NCBI RefSeq assembly: GCF_900497805.2 | Contig: NW_020954626.1 | Location: 2,526,974-2,590,973 of the forward strand | DNA from: Vombatus ursinus | Taxonomy: Eukaryota; Chordata; Mammalia; Diprotodontia; Vombatidae | Direction of reading: 5' to 3' | Length of the DNA stretch: 64,000 bases | In this document: positions 33,922 to 44,974 of the stretch, in pieces | How positions within the stretch are numbered: position 1 is the first letter of the stretch | How the letters are laid out: every line of letters starts with the position of its first letter | Position numbers and translations under genes: made by a program | The notes under the pieces: generated by a model | What the model was told of the DNA's origin: nothing | Databases searched by the model: none | The model's input: the letters and a program-made list of their open reading frames with translations, nothing else

Positions 33922-34086
33922 GTTTGTTTTCATTTTTTTTTTTGGCAAAGCAATTGGGGTTAAGTGACTTGCCCAGGGGAACACAACTACTAAGTGTCAA
34001 GTGTCTTGTCTGAGAATGGATTTGAACTCAGATCTTCCTGACTCCAGACCCAGTGCTCTATCCACTGCATCACCTAGCTGCCCCCT
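33922..34086 (-). mobile_element. Short Mar SINE with 15-bp TSD
   Basis: T-rich tail, GCAATTGGGGTTAAGTGAC, head CACCTAGCTGCCCCC. Flanked by GATACCATATCTTTT (33907-33921) and GATACCATGTCTTTT (34087-34101), one mismatch. Confidence 0.9.
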
Positions 34087-34106
34087 GATACCATGTCTTT
34101 TTAATG

Positions 34107-34353
34107 GAGCAGCTAGGCGGCACAGTGTATAGAATGCAGGACCTGGAGTCAGGAAGACTCCTGACTTCAAATCTGGCCTCATATACTTACTAGCAGTCTG
34201 ACCTTGAGCAATTCACTTCACCCCATTTGCCTCAGTTTCTTCTTCTGTAAAGTGAGCTGGAGAAGGAAATGGCAAACCACTCCAGAATCTTTCCAAGAAA
34301 ACCCCAAATGGGGTCATGAAGACTCAGACAGGACTTAAACAATTGAACAACAA
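34107..34353 (+). mobile_element. Mar-1-type CORE-SINE with RTE-like tail
   Basis: GGAGCAGCTAGGCGGCACAG head, CTTCTGTAAAGTGAGCTGG, GACAGGACTTAAACAATTG tail. It lies head to head with the short SINE at 33922-34086. Confidence 0.85.
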
Positions 34354-34913
34354 AATGCCTTTTTAAAGCTGTTTATAATGGTATTAACTTTTTTGGAGAC
34401 CACGTCACACTTTTAACTAGTTTTGAGCTTATAGTCCACTAAAACCCCTGGGTCTTTTTCTGTAAAAACTATTGTTTAGCCTCTTCACCCCCATGTAGTA
34501 CTTACAAAGTTGATTCCTTGAGTGGAAGTGTGGAAACTTCTATCCCCATTAAATTTTAATCTTATTCTGTTCAGCCCAATACTCCAGCCTGTTGAGGTAT
34601 TCTTGTGATCCCATTTGTTAATTTCTCCCTCAGCTTGATGAGCCTGCCTTCCTACATTTGCTTGCATTAGCTTTCTTTGGTGGCCACTCAAAGGTTTTTT
34701 TGAATAGTGATTCCGGATGCCCCAAAATCTAGATCAGCTCAGTATTCAAATGGAAGAGGCAGGGAGAAAATTGGCTGATGTTCCAGTGGTACTTGACAAT
34801 GACCTTCTGATTTGGTTTGCTACCCTTTTAATCCCCCAGAGGGGGGGAAAATATGGCTCAAAATTCCACAGGAATCAAGGCCCATTTTTTAGTAAAGTAC
34901 TACCATGTTTTTA

Positions 34914-35069
34914 TTTATTTATTTATTTTTAGGCAATTGGGGTTAAGTGACTTGCCCAAGGTCACACAGTTAGTAAGTGTCAAGTATTTGGTCTGAGGCC
35001 GGATTTGAACTCAGATTCTCCTGACTTTGGGGCTGGTGCTCTATCCATTGCACCACCTAGTTGGCCTAT
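34914..35069 (-). mobile_element. Short Mar SINE with perfect 18-bp TSD
   Basis: TTTATTTATTTATTTTTAGG tail, CAATTGGGGTTAAGTGAC, head CACCACCTAGTTGGCC. Duplication AGTACTACCATGTTTTTA at 34896-34913 and 35070-35087. Confidence 0.95.
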
Positions 35070-35224
35070 AGTACTACCATGTTTTTAAAATACTGCCATG
35101 TTTACCAAGTTTTCGCAAACAATTGAAGCAGACCATAGAAACAAAAAGGAAAAACTTAAGGAGGAAGAAAGAAAGAAATATCAAACTAGTGGCTTTGGGT
35201 GAGGATACATGCAGAACACATTAG

Positions 35225-35425
35225 TTCCCACTCTCACCTTGTCTGTATGACCCTGAGCAAGTTCCTTGATCTCTGTTTGCCTCAGTTTCCTCCTCTGTAA
35301 AATGGGGATAATAATAGTATCTACCTCACCAGGTTGTTGTGAGGATAAAACAAAATAATATTTGTAAAAAGTGCTTAGCACAGTTCCTGGCACATAGTAG
35401 GTGCTTTATAAATTCTAATTCTCTT
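35225..35425 (+). mobile_element. MIR SINE, long form
   Basis: TATGACCCTGAGCAAGTTCC, CCTCTGTAAAATGGGGATAA, AGCACAGTTCCTGGCACATAG. Confidence 0.85.
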
Positions 35426-35649
35426 CCGCTTCCCTTCCTGTGGTAGAAAAGTGGACATTTTTGTTTCAGTCTCAGGAATATGAGGATGGATATGTGAGTG
35501 TATGTTCTTTCTTTGTATGTAGAGTAGGTTCTGGATTTATTCTCACAATCTCCACTGGCACTGGGAAGCTGGGCTAGTGGAGAATAGCTGAAGACACCTC
35601 CCCTCAGGATTCTAGTAGCAACCCAAGGGGTTGAGATTTCAAGTACTAT

Positions 35650-36710
35650 CACTCACTAACTCCTGTCTGGTATGTTCCCTCCAATATCACTTAACTGGTT
35701 AACATTTTCCCACTATCAATGGAACAATGAACATTGATTAGCTTTTACAAAGGGGTATAAGGTATTACAAGGAGCAAAGTACAACGTCCTCCCTAAACCA
35801 AGAGTCTTATTCTTCCATCTGTACATCCATGTGGTCCCTGGGGAAAGCAAACCTAAATTTTAAATGGTTGCCCCAAAACATCCCCCCCAAGTAATTTTCT
35901 CCCTTCGAGGAGTCCCCAGCAAGTTCACTTCTAGGTGTGGCATAACCGATAGATGAATTCATTCCCTTACTTACCTAGGCTTGGTCTTTACCCCATGGAC
36001 TTGGTCAAGTAGGTGTACCCTCAGGGATGATTCCTCACCAGTTTGGGCTGCTGCAGCCACCGACAAATTGCCACCAACTCCAATTACTGGAAATCTAATA
36101 GCTCTTCTGGCCTTTCCAAGCTCATAAGATTGCAAACCGGTGCATTCTGTCTCTGAATATTCATTCCCCTAATATCAGGAAACACAAGAGACCAAAGAAA
36201 CAGACTCCGTGCATTCATATCCACCTGGAGCCTGTGTAGGGAGATAAGGTAGCTCTGAGTCACCAGGGGTACCTCTTTCCTTTACTTGGAGACCCACAGA
36301 ATTTCTTCCTCCTCACTTAAAAGGCACCAGGGGAGAGAGAGTAAGAGATTCTCTGCTTGAACCCTTTGAATATATATTCAGTTCAGGCTCAGCAGCCAGA
36401 CATAAAGCTTTTCATCACTACATGGTAAACTGACAAGAAACAGATGATACCTGCTCTTAAGTTGGGGGACATACTCCTCCATGACACATGCCCAGAAGCA
36501 AGCTTCACATGGGTTGGTCCAAGTTCAAGCATATTATACATGCTAATGGACTGGGCCCTCATTGGCCAGCTTCTCATTACAATCACGACCAGCATAATTA
36601 TGTTAGTATGCTGGAAAAGTCTAGTGAAGGCTGGAAGACCACTTATCTAGCACATTATAGAGAGGATTCCTATTCGTATATGAACTAGATGACTTCTGAG
36701 CTCCTAAGAT
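35650..36710. other. Unassigned, possibly LTR-like
   Basis: About 1 kb of moderately GC-balanced DNA with no open frame of note. It resembles none of the SINE or LINE families here. A phrase at 36048-36085 (GGGCTGCTGCAGCCACCGAC) loosely echoes 6870-6895. I cannot classify it. Confidence 0.3.
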
Positions 36711-37023
36711 TCTATGACTCTATGATTCTCTGGGATAATATCAACTTTAAAGAAACTACTATATAATTTTATTTAAAATAAAAACTTTTATATAATTTTA
36801 TTTAAAATACTGTATTCTAACATATTTAATATGTTTCAAGTATGGTTGTGGAATGTTTTTCCTTTAAGAAACAGGTTGGTTTGTGAAGGTTATAAAAATT
36901 CAGAGCTTAGAAAAAAAAAAGTGATAATCAAATTGAGTTTTTCTAAGGAACCTAGGGGATATTCACCAAGGGAATAATTTTGCTGCTAAGCATGATGCCA
37001 GGATTGTGTGGTTCTGTGGTGGT

Positions 37024-37320
37024 ATGGTTTGTCCTTCATTCTCAAAGAGGACTGTGACATCAGGGAGATGATGACATGACTTACAGTTGACTTTGATTTG
37101 AGTGAAGGAGGGCTGTGCAAAGTCACCAGCCTCACTTTCTCCTCCAGAGTCATCTGGGTCCAGTGGCCATATATAGATCAGGACAACTGGAGATGACCCA
37201 GGGTGCAGTGGGGGACCTCGGCCTTTTTAAGCTAAGGTCTTTTCAGGTTCTCACTTTGAGTGAGGCAATGCCCATTCAGTGAGTAGACCTATTTAACAAG
37301 TGAGTCAAGGGATGGCCCCT
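37024..37320 (-). mobile_element. Dispersed family X, subtype b, copy 4
   Basis: GGTTTGTCCTTCATTCTC then AAAGAGGACTGTGACATC. It aligns with copy 3 (16715-16945) and extends further right (TTTTCAGGTTCTCACTTTGAG). Confidence 0.7.
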
Positions 37321-37334
37321 TTAATTAAAAAAAA

Positions 37335-37450
37335 AATCATGCCAGGCACTAGAGATACAAAGGCAAAATGAATATAGTACCTACCCTCAAGGACCTTACA
37401 GGAAGATCCCAATATGTAAACAGAAAAATATAGACACAATCATTTGAGGA
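37335..37450 (-). mobile_element. L2 LINE 3' end
   Basis: CATGCCAGGCACTAGAGATAC and CTCAAGGACCTTACAGGAAG. Confidence 0.6.
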
Positions 37451-37615
37451 AGACAAGAAACAGTTATCCACATTTGCTACATCTTGAATTTTAATAATGA
37501 TTTGGATATACAGAAAAAAAATTTATGTAACTATATATGCTCTCAATCCTACTATAATGTAACAATAAATAGTACATTTTCCAAAAAAAGTATGTCTATG
37601 ATTTCACATGAAGTG

Positions 37616-37666
37616 AATATATATATATACATACATATATATGTGTATATATATATATATATATAA
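37616..37666. repeat. TA microsatellite
   Basis: ATATATATATACATACATAT type tract. Confidence 0.9.
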
Positions 37667-38144
37667 ATGTCTAAATGAGAAGAATTATGTCCCTAACAGA
37701 GGTGCTTTCATTGGCTCCTTCTACTAAGGATGGCCAAAATCTTCAGCTGGAGAAACAGCTTATCTTTTAAAAGCATCCATTATACCTTTCAGTACTTGAT
37801 GTCATCAGCAAAATGAATGACTAGAGGGAAAAGTAAATGTCAAATAGCAACAACAAAGGATAATCAATAAATAATCCACCTAGTGGACTGGTTCCCATTC
37901 TATGTCAAGAAATCTAGACGAAAGCTCCCAACATATTGTGTGGAGCTCTATGGTACTTCTGTGGGAAGACGTGAACAAGAGTTGCCCAGAAGAGAGAGGC
38001 ATGGATGACTTATAGACTACATTAATGAAAAGAGTACCTCCACCAATTCAATTACAGATCCAGTTACATATCAAAGTATTAAAAATGCAAAATTCCTTAG
38101 AATTTTTCTTTTCTTCCATCAGTCATCATTATCTTCTAGCAGGC

Positions 38145-38415
38145 AGTGTGGTATGGCAGAAAGAGCACCAGTTCTGGAATTAGAGTACAAAGTTAGAGTT
38201 TTATTATTTTTAATTATTAATTTTTTATTAATTTATTATATTATATTTAGTTTTATTAAAGTTAGAGTTCAAATCACACCCCTAACTCCTACTACTTATG
38301 TGACCTTGAGCAAGTCTCTTAAACTCCCTGGGTCTCAGTTTCCTCAACTGTAAAATGAGAGAGGGTTAGACTAGATGACTTCTCAGGTCCACTCTAGCTC
38401 TAAGATCCAATGAAT
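38145..38415 (+). mobile_element. MIR SINE with an AT-rich insertion
   Basis: GGTATGGCAGAAAGAGCACC at the left and GTGACCTTGAGCAAGTCTC, CTCAACTGTAAAATGAGAG at the right. It is interrupted at 38201-38257 by an AT-only block with a 12-bp direct repeat at its ends. Confidence 0.8.
38201..38257. repeat. AT-rich insert flanked by a 12-bp duplication
   Basis: AAAGTTAGAGTT occurs at 38189-38200 and 38258-38269. Between them lie 57 bp, nearly all A and T. Confidence 0.8.
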
Positions 38416-38971
38416 TTAAGACCTAATGAAAGCTGACCCACAAAGCACAACTGAAACCCGAAGTCTTTGAAAACAGCCTCATAAATACTCTCTCAGGGCA
38501 AGTAACAATTCTTGTTGGGCAGGTTTTTGAGAATGCTGTGGAAATGAATTTCATTAGCTTCCCTTGTTGTTCAGGAATCTCCTAAGAGAATACATGAAGC
38601 TCTTCTCTTTTCTCTCTATTCTCTCTCCAAAATTTCATCTCTTCCCTTGTCACCTCCATATAGGTGATACTATATCTATATATTCAACTTCAACACTCTT
38701 CTGAGCTCCAGCTCCATATCTCCAGCTTCCTGTTAGGTATTTCCATGTGAGTGTCCTATGGACACCTCAAACACATCATGTCTAAGATGAATTTATCTTG
38801 TCCTCCCCCCACCACAAGCCAGACATTCCTTCCAATTTCCCCATTTCTATCAACAGCACTGCCATCATCCCAATCACCTAGATTCAAGATCTTGGACTCC
38901 TTGATCCTTCAGACCTCACATCTAATCACTTGTCAAATTCTACTGATTCTATCCCCCTACAACATCTTTTA

Positions 38972-39127
38972 AAATATATGTATTTATTTAATATTTTCTT
39001 TTTCAGAATTACATGTTAAAACAATTTTAATATACTTTAAAAAAAATTTTGAGTTCCAAATTCTCCCTCCCCTCCGCCACATTTGGGGGAGGGGAGGGAG
39101 ATTTTGATATAGGTTGTGCATGTCCTG
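38972..39127 (-). mobile_element. L1 3'-tail insertion (156 bp) with 12-bp TSD
   Basis: Flanked by CAACATCTTTTA at 38960-38971 and 39128-39139. On the - strand it reads GGAACTCAAAATTTTTTTTA and TGTAATTCTGAAAAAG to an A/T-rich end, like the extreme 3' end of a marsupial LINE. Confidence 0.8.
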
Positions 39128-39276
39128 CAACATCTTTTACATCTGTCTGCTCCCTCATTACCTCTCACCTAGACTATTGTAATGCCCTATTACAAGGAGA
39201 CAATGAGTCTCCTTGCCTCCAGACTGTCTGTACTCTAGTCTACCCTTCACAGAGAAGCGAAAATAATTTCCTAAAG

Positions 39277-39528
39277 CTGTGAGAAAAAGAACTTCCTTCT
39301 CTTCCTTACAGAGTCGAGGGACAATTTGTATGGAATATTGCATACAATCAACCATAAGATTCATTTGATTTGTTGGTGACATTTATAGAACCAATTTTTT
39401 GTACATCTTTTTTATTCTTTGTTACAAGGGAAAACTTACTGGATAGGGAAATGTGTGTGTATGTGGGGGGAGGGTTATATCTAGAAACTGAGATGATGTA
39501 AAAACAATAGATTGATAATTAATTTATT
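39277..39528 (+). mobile_element. L1 3' UTR insertion in the L2
   Basis: GATTTGTTGGTGACATTTATAG and ATATCTAGAAACTGAGATG, then GTAAAAACAATAG, matching the end of the L1 at 49320-49990. TTTCCTAA brackets it on both sides. Confidence 0.65.
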
Positions 39529-39807
39529 TTTCCTAATGAACAAGTCTAATCACATTGCTCACTTGCTCAAAGAGATGGAACGACTGCTTATTACCTTCAG
39601 GCAGGTAAAATAAAATTCCTTTTCTTGACATTTAAGGCTCTCTAACTTCTCTTTCCAACCCTATTCCACACTCCTCCTCTTGACTTATTCTCCATTCTAG
39701 CCAGATTTGACTATCATCTGATCTGGATTTTTGTGGCACCAAACATTAGTGCATGCCATTCCCCATGCCTGCTCTGCCTACTGAAATCTTCCTTTATCTT
39801 TAAGGTA

Positions 39808-40030
39808 AAATGCAGCTAGGTGGCTCAGTAGATAAGAGTGCCTGGCCTAGACTCAGCCTCAGACACTTACTAGCTGTGTGACCCTAGGCGGGTCTCTTCA
39901 CTCTGCTTCAGTTTCCTTATCTGTAAAATGAACTCGAAAAAGAAATGTCAAACCCCTCCAGTATCTTTGCCAAGAAAACCCCAAATGGAGTCTTGAAGAG
40001 CAGGACATGCCTGAAAAATGACTGAACAGA
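39808..40030 (+). mobile_element. Mar-1-type CORE-SINE, slightly deleted
   Basis: TGCAGCTAGGTGGCTCAG head, CAGACACTTACTAGCTGTG, AAAAATGACTGAACAG tail. The region between head and CORE is shortened. Confidence 0.85.
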
Positions 40031-40039
40031 AATGCTTCA

Positions 40040-40560
40040 CATACCTCAAAGGGGCTGTATAAACACTAGCTATTATTATTAGAGATCCATTAAAATCAAA
40101 GCAAGATCTCAAGTTGAATTGAAGACAGTTCAGTTGGAAGCTTCTGAGCAGCCAAAAAACACACGACCAACTACAAAACAGGAAGCCCTGTAGACCAGAC
40201 TTCAAGGATTTAAGATGCAGAAAAGCTTGTTAATTTGTTCAGCCAAAATGACTGTTGTTCAGTCCCTAACTTTGCCTCCTCCAAATTCAGCATTACCAGG
40301 AAAAGGTGTGTCCAATTTCTTTGTTCCTATGCCACTGGATGTCATAATTTTCATCACAAAGCAAACTTTTAAAGCACAAATTGGCTAGAAGAATTTTCCC
40401 TGAATGGGGTTAACTCTTACCATACTGGTATAGAACTAACCAAAATTTTATAATGTAAGAACATGTAAGAAATTGAAAGATTGTCTAATGAAAGCTCATT
40501 TTTGTTGTTAGTTACTATGACCATTTTTCAGCTGCAAAAGGAACTCCCTCAATCCATGTG
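40040..40560. other. No feature recognised
   Basis: Unassigned intron DNA. Confidence 0.4.
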
Positions 40561-40564
40561 GTTT

Positions 40565-40735
40565 AGCATCTATCTGGTGACTTAGAATCAGAGAGCTACT
40601 TGGGCATGGGAAGGTTAAGTGAATTGCCCAGGGTAATACAGCCAATATGTATCTGAGGGAGGATTTGAATTCATGTCTTCCTGACCCTAAGTCTGGTTCT
40701 CTATCCACTACTCTACCCTGCTCTGCCATTGTGGC
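40565..40735 (-). mobile_element. MIR-type SINE
   Basis: GGTTAAGTGAATTGCCCAGG, GAGGATTTGAATTCATGTC, TTCTCTATCCACTACTCTAC. Confidence 0.75.
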
Positions 40736-41109
40736 ATGAGTAAACTCTTTCTTCTCTAGAAGGTATTCTCCAGACTGCTTCTGGATATAAGATTAGAAGG
40801 TTAATTAAGGTTTATTTTCTTTTTGTGTGATTTTTGTTGTTTCACTTTCTGCATCCTGCCCCAGTCTTACAGTTTGGTTGCATGTAGTCCATCATCGTTG
40901 GCTTGAATTATTGGAGGGGGAGTGGGGGAAAAGAAGGAAGAGTCAGTATCTTAATGGCCAATTCTTAAATTTTCTTCAGAATCAATAGAATTTGTAGTAT
41001 AGATACATAATTGATTCTTAAGATGATTAAAATTTTGAATTAAAATTGAATTAAAATTTTTTTCTATAGAGGTCTTAATTTTTATTTTTTTCTTTCTCTA
41101 TCATTCTCT

Positions 41110-41355
41110 CTGTTGTTGTTCAATCATTTTAGTCACATCTGGCTTTTCGTGACCCCATTTGGGGTTTTCTTGGCAAAGATACTGGAGTGGTTTGCCATTT
41201 CCTCCTCCAGCTCATTTTACAGATGAGGAAACTGAAACAAAGAAGGTTAAGTGACTTGCCCAAGATCACATAGCTAGTAAGTGTCTGGGGCCGGATTTGA
41301 ACTCAGGACTTCCTGAGGCCTGGTGCGCTATCTACTACACCATCTAGCTGCCCTT
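41110..41355 (-). mobile_element. Mar-1-type CORE-SINE with RTE-like tail
   Basis: TGTTGTTCAATCATTTTAGTC tail, ATTTTACAGATGAGGAAAC, CACCATCTAGCTGCCC head. The tRNA-Gln pseudogene begins just to its right. Confidence 0.9.
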
Positions 41356-41369
41356 AATGTTATTTTGCA

Positions 41370-41440
41370 GTTTTCACTGAAATTTGAACTCGGATGTCTG
41401 GATCCAGAGTCCAGAGAGCTATTCATTACACTATGGAACC
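41370..41440 (-). pseudogene. tRNA-Gln(CTG) pseudogene
   Basis: Read on the - strand, 71 nt match the mammalian tRNA-Gln-CTG gene in order: acceptor GGTTCCA, D arm with TGTAATG and TAG, anticodon stem TGGA-CTCTGGA-TCCA with anticodon CTG, and T arm with CCGAGTTCAAAT. The 5' side is well kept. The 3' acceptor strand has changed, so two acceptor pairs (positions 2 and 5) no longer match, and the T stem is weakened. It lies 15 bp beyond the right end of a Mar-1 SINE on the - strand. Too damaged to be confident of function, so called a pseudogene. Confidence 0.8.
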
Positions 41441-41449
41441 ACCAAATCA

Positions 41450-42950
41450 TTCTATAATTTCACAATTTCTCTTCTGATTCTTTTTCTTTCTTTTTTTTTT
41501 TTACTGAAACAGCATTAGTCAAAGAGAAATGGCTAGGAATTTTTTTACCTGGGACAATAGCAGTTGAGGTGGGGCTGGAGGCGAGAGCTGTAATACAGAC
41601 TACAGTCTAACCAAAGGGCAGTCATACAGGGAGAAGTGCTGTCTAGTTCCTACCCCCATGGGAGCTGTATATAGCAGGTCAAGGGTCAGTGCAGGCATGG
41701 CCATCACCACTGAAAGGAAGTTCCCTCCCCCATATTGGTGCCCTAGAACAAGCCCTGTCTTATTCCATTCTAATAACACCTCTGGCATCAATTTGCCCTT
41801 CAATACTACCAAAAGTTGACAGTTTTCAGTACTTACTTTAAAAGTTTATTATGGGAAAACACTGCCATACTCTCATGCAGTAACATTTTACAGGGAGAAA
41901 AGTTGTTCGAAACAACTAATTTTCCTCATCTGTCAAAAGGGGGTTGAACCAAATGACCTTGAAAGACCTTTCCAGCTCCAGAGCTGTGATGTAACTTACT
42001 TACTTATCAGATGCTGATAATAACAAACAAAATTAACAATATTCTTTTTTTAAACAATAGGTATGGTCATGGGAACCACTTTTAGGAAATCTGATAGATC
42101 TTGAGCCCAAAGAGTTGAGGCTGATGTCATAGCCTCTGGCTAGAGAACTAACACTATTTGCTTGCTTGGTTCTGGATCCTGGGGCAAGCAAGGACTCAAC
42201 TTACCTATGTATCTATCATTTTCAATTTCTATTTTGAATGCACTCAATTAACCCCCTTGGAAGCTGAAGGATGCTCTAAAACAAGGGAGAGCAATCTGGG
42301 CACATGCTCTCAAGGACCTTGCTATCGTCCTATTTTGGAAAGAATCTCTCTCCAGAGATCAGAGATTTATTGTAATTACCTAGCTATATGCACTTGCCAT
42401 GTCCTTCCCTCTTACTCTTTACAAGATAACTAGAAACAGCTACATATCACCTCCCTTCCCCAATCTCAAACTTTAACTTTCTCTATTGGACATCTTACTC
42501 ATTGACTATAATGGATCTGTGATCTCATCAGTGTGGAAGTTCCCTTCAATGATGCAGATAATAATACCTCCATGCCTGCCCATTCTATGTGACTCTTGTC
42601 CATATCTTCCTCTAAGTTTACCACCAGGTGCCCATCCAACATGTTGGAGGTCTTCCTCTTTTTCTCCAGTAGAGAAGCTCTGAGTGTTCATCCATCATAC
42701 CTAACACTCAATATTCTCTTGTCATACAATTCATTGATGAGATCTTTTACTCCTGTTCTTCAAAGATCCTCATTGGTTACATGTTGGAGCCTGCTCCCAC
42801 CCACCATGTGCCTCTCCATTTTTAATTATACAAAATGAGTGATGCTCATTTTTGATCCTACAAAAACTTATAATCCATGTTTCACTGTCATACTTTAAGG
42901 CTCCCATAAAAGCAAAGGCAAATCTTTCATAATATCAGCTTTGGGCAGAA
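41450..42950. other. Mostly unassigned, with one MIR end
   Basis: 41925-41998 is the 3' end of a sense MIR (CCTCATCTGTCAAAAGGGGG, CCAGAGCTGTGATG). The rest, about 1.4 kb, carries no feature that I recognise. Confidence 0.45.
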
Positions 42951-43040
42951 AAAGTACCTACCTCCACTGATAGAAAGCTTCTTCATCCGTGAGTTCCCTA
43001 TCCTGGGAATCAGAACTCCACTCCCTATCTTTATTCATTA
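42950..43040 (+). mobile_element. Type C SINE 3' fragment
   Basis: CTACCTCCACTGATAGAAAGC and GAGTTCCCTATCCTGGGAATC: the 3' tail also seen at 59815-60010. Confidence 0.55.
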
Positions 43041-43731
43041 GGCACCTTATCACCTAGAAGTGAAATAAATGTCAGTATTCCTGTCTCTCTAATCAGTACC
43101 AGTGAGGGGAAAGTACTGGGGGGTCCTCTCCTTGTTACCTTTTTTCCTTCACTAGAAAATTCTTTCCTTTGAAAAGTAGCCCATTTAGAAGAAAGCCATT
43201 CATATCCATATAAAATGAAAAGTCATGTTGAAAGGTGAAGGTCTTTCAGAATTTGTGAATAAGTAGGTGTTTTATTATTAGACTATCCGTTTTCTCCCCA
43301 GAGAAAACCTTCTTGAAGGGTAAGTACAAAGGGTAAAGACTGTCTGAGAATGCATACAAGGAACAAACTAGAGGAGAATAGAAGGAGGTTTCTTTTCCCC
43401 ATGGATAGGGAAGAGTTCATAACCAAACAAGGGATAAAGAGAATCACAGGAGATAAGATGGACAATTCTGATTACATCAAATTGAAAAGATTTTGCATAA
43501 AATTAGTGCATTATATATATGGAGAATTCATAGAGATATATAAGAACAATATAGATAAACAGAAAAAGGATATGAACAGGTAGTTCTCAAGGGAGGATAT
43601 CTAAACTATCAACAACCATATGAAAAAGTGCTTCAAATCACTACTCATTAGGGAAATTCAAATGAAGACAACACTGAGGTTTTACCTTAGACCCATCAGA
43701 TTGTCATCAGATTGTTGGAAGAGATGTAGGA

Positions 43732-43848
43732 GGACTGGTGTACTAATGCATTGTTGGTGGAGCTGTGGGAGGACTGGTACACTAATGCATTGCTGGTGGT
43801 GCTATGGAAGGACTGGTACACTAATGCATTGTTGGTGGAGCTGTGAAT
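43732..43848. repeat. 39-bp tandem repeat, three copies, within L1
   Basis: Units start at 43732, 43771 and 43810, all with GGACTGGT and ACTAATGCATTG. The period is 13 codons (RTGVLMHCWWSCG-like), so it keeps the reading frame. Other L1 copies here have the unit once. Confidence 0.95.
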
Positions 43849-43978
43849 CAATCCAACAATTCTAGAAAGCTGTGTAGAATTATACCCCCAAAGTCACTAA
43901 ACTGCACTTCCCATTTGACCCAGAAATGTCACTACTACTCTTCTCCAGATTAAGCATGCTAAGTACATTCCCAAAAGA

Positions 43979-44027
43979 CATGAGAGAGAGAGAGAGACAG
44001 AGAGAGACAGAGAGACAGAGAGAGAAA
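43979..44027. repeat. GA/CAGA microsatellite within L1
   Basis: GAGAGAGAGACAGAGAGAG type tract. Confidence 0.9.
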
Positions 44028-44176
44028 GGATCTATACTTACAAAAATATTTGTGGTAGAACTTTTTATTGTAGCAAAAACTCAAAAAGTGGAAACCTATC
44101 AGTTAAGGAATGGCTTAACAAATTACAGAATATTAATTTAATGGACTATTATTATGCCATAAGAAATTTAACAAGG

Positions 44177-44629
44177 TTTCTTTTGGGGTTAGGGCTATGT
44201 TTACTTTTTTAAGATGGCTATAAGATGTTGTGAATGGTGTATGAATCTGACAACTCATCACAGACATTCCACTCCTATCTACCATCCACAGACACTCTCA
44301 AAATTAAGTCAAAACCAAAGAGAGACCACAAGAACCTGGCAGGCACAGGGTTCTTTTCTGTGCTCAGGACCACCAACAGGACACTTGACAAAGTCAATAC
44401 ATGAAAAGGGATGTTTTGTTAAGGGCATTAAGACTGGAGTGACAGCCATAGCAAAACAGTCTGTCTTAAGAAGTAAAACAAGGCAGAGAGGTTGAGTGAT
44501 GGGCAATAGCCATCATTTCTGATCCTGATAATTTTGAGACTTTTTATTGCTGAAGTCTATATTGTTTTTTGGTTTTATTATCTTTAATTTGGTATCAATA
44601 AAAACTGGTTAATTTTATGGCTTAAAAAA
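44177..44629 (+). pseudogene. Retrocopy of an unidentified transcript, inserted in an L1
   Basis: This 453-bp block splits an L1 and is flanked by a perfect 16-bp duplication (AAGAAATTTAACAAGG at 44161-44176 and 44630-44645). It has AATAAA about 30 nt before its right end and then a short A tail. Together these are the signature of an mRNA copied by L1 machinery. From an ATG 37 nt inside the copy (44214) an open frame of 93 codons reads to a TGA, starting MAIRCCEWCMNL and ending SVLRSKTRQRG, followed by about 135 nt of 3' UTR-like sequence. I do not recognise the protein. A second frame (MVYESDNSSQTF...) is open for about 56 codons, so the coding frame of the parent is not certain. It could also be a 5'-truncated copy made mostly of 3' UTR. 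Confidence 0.75.
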
Positions 44630-44974
44630 AAGAAATTTAACAAGGGGCAGATTCAGATAAACTTGGAAAGAGTTGTGTGAATGCTGATGCAAACAAGAGT
44701 AAAGTGAGTAGAACCAGGAGAATTAGTTATACAATGACCACAATATTAAGAAAAAAAGCAACTTTGAAAGACTTAGGAACTTTAATCAATGCATCAATGC
44801 AGTAACCTATCACTACTCCAAAAGGCTATGCTGACTCATGCTTCCCACTTCCCGATGGAGAGGTGATAGACTGTAGGGGCAGAATGAGAAACACACGTAC
44901 TTTCAGACGTGAATAAATACAATCTAAGTTTGTTTAGTTTGATTATCCTTGTTATAGGAAGGGTTTTTTTTTTT

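Larger units (their letters stand above)
38640..39800 (+). mobile_element. L2 LINE, ORF end and 3' UTR, with two L1 insertions
   Basis: Sense L2: CTAGACTATTGTAATGCCC (the DYCNAL motif of the L2 reverse transcriptase end), CTAATCACATTGCTCACTTG, TTGACATTTAAGGCTCTC, TTGACTATCATCTGATC. Interrupted at 38972-39127 and about 39277-39528 by L1 tails. Many stops. Confidence 0.8.
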
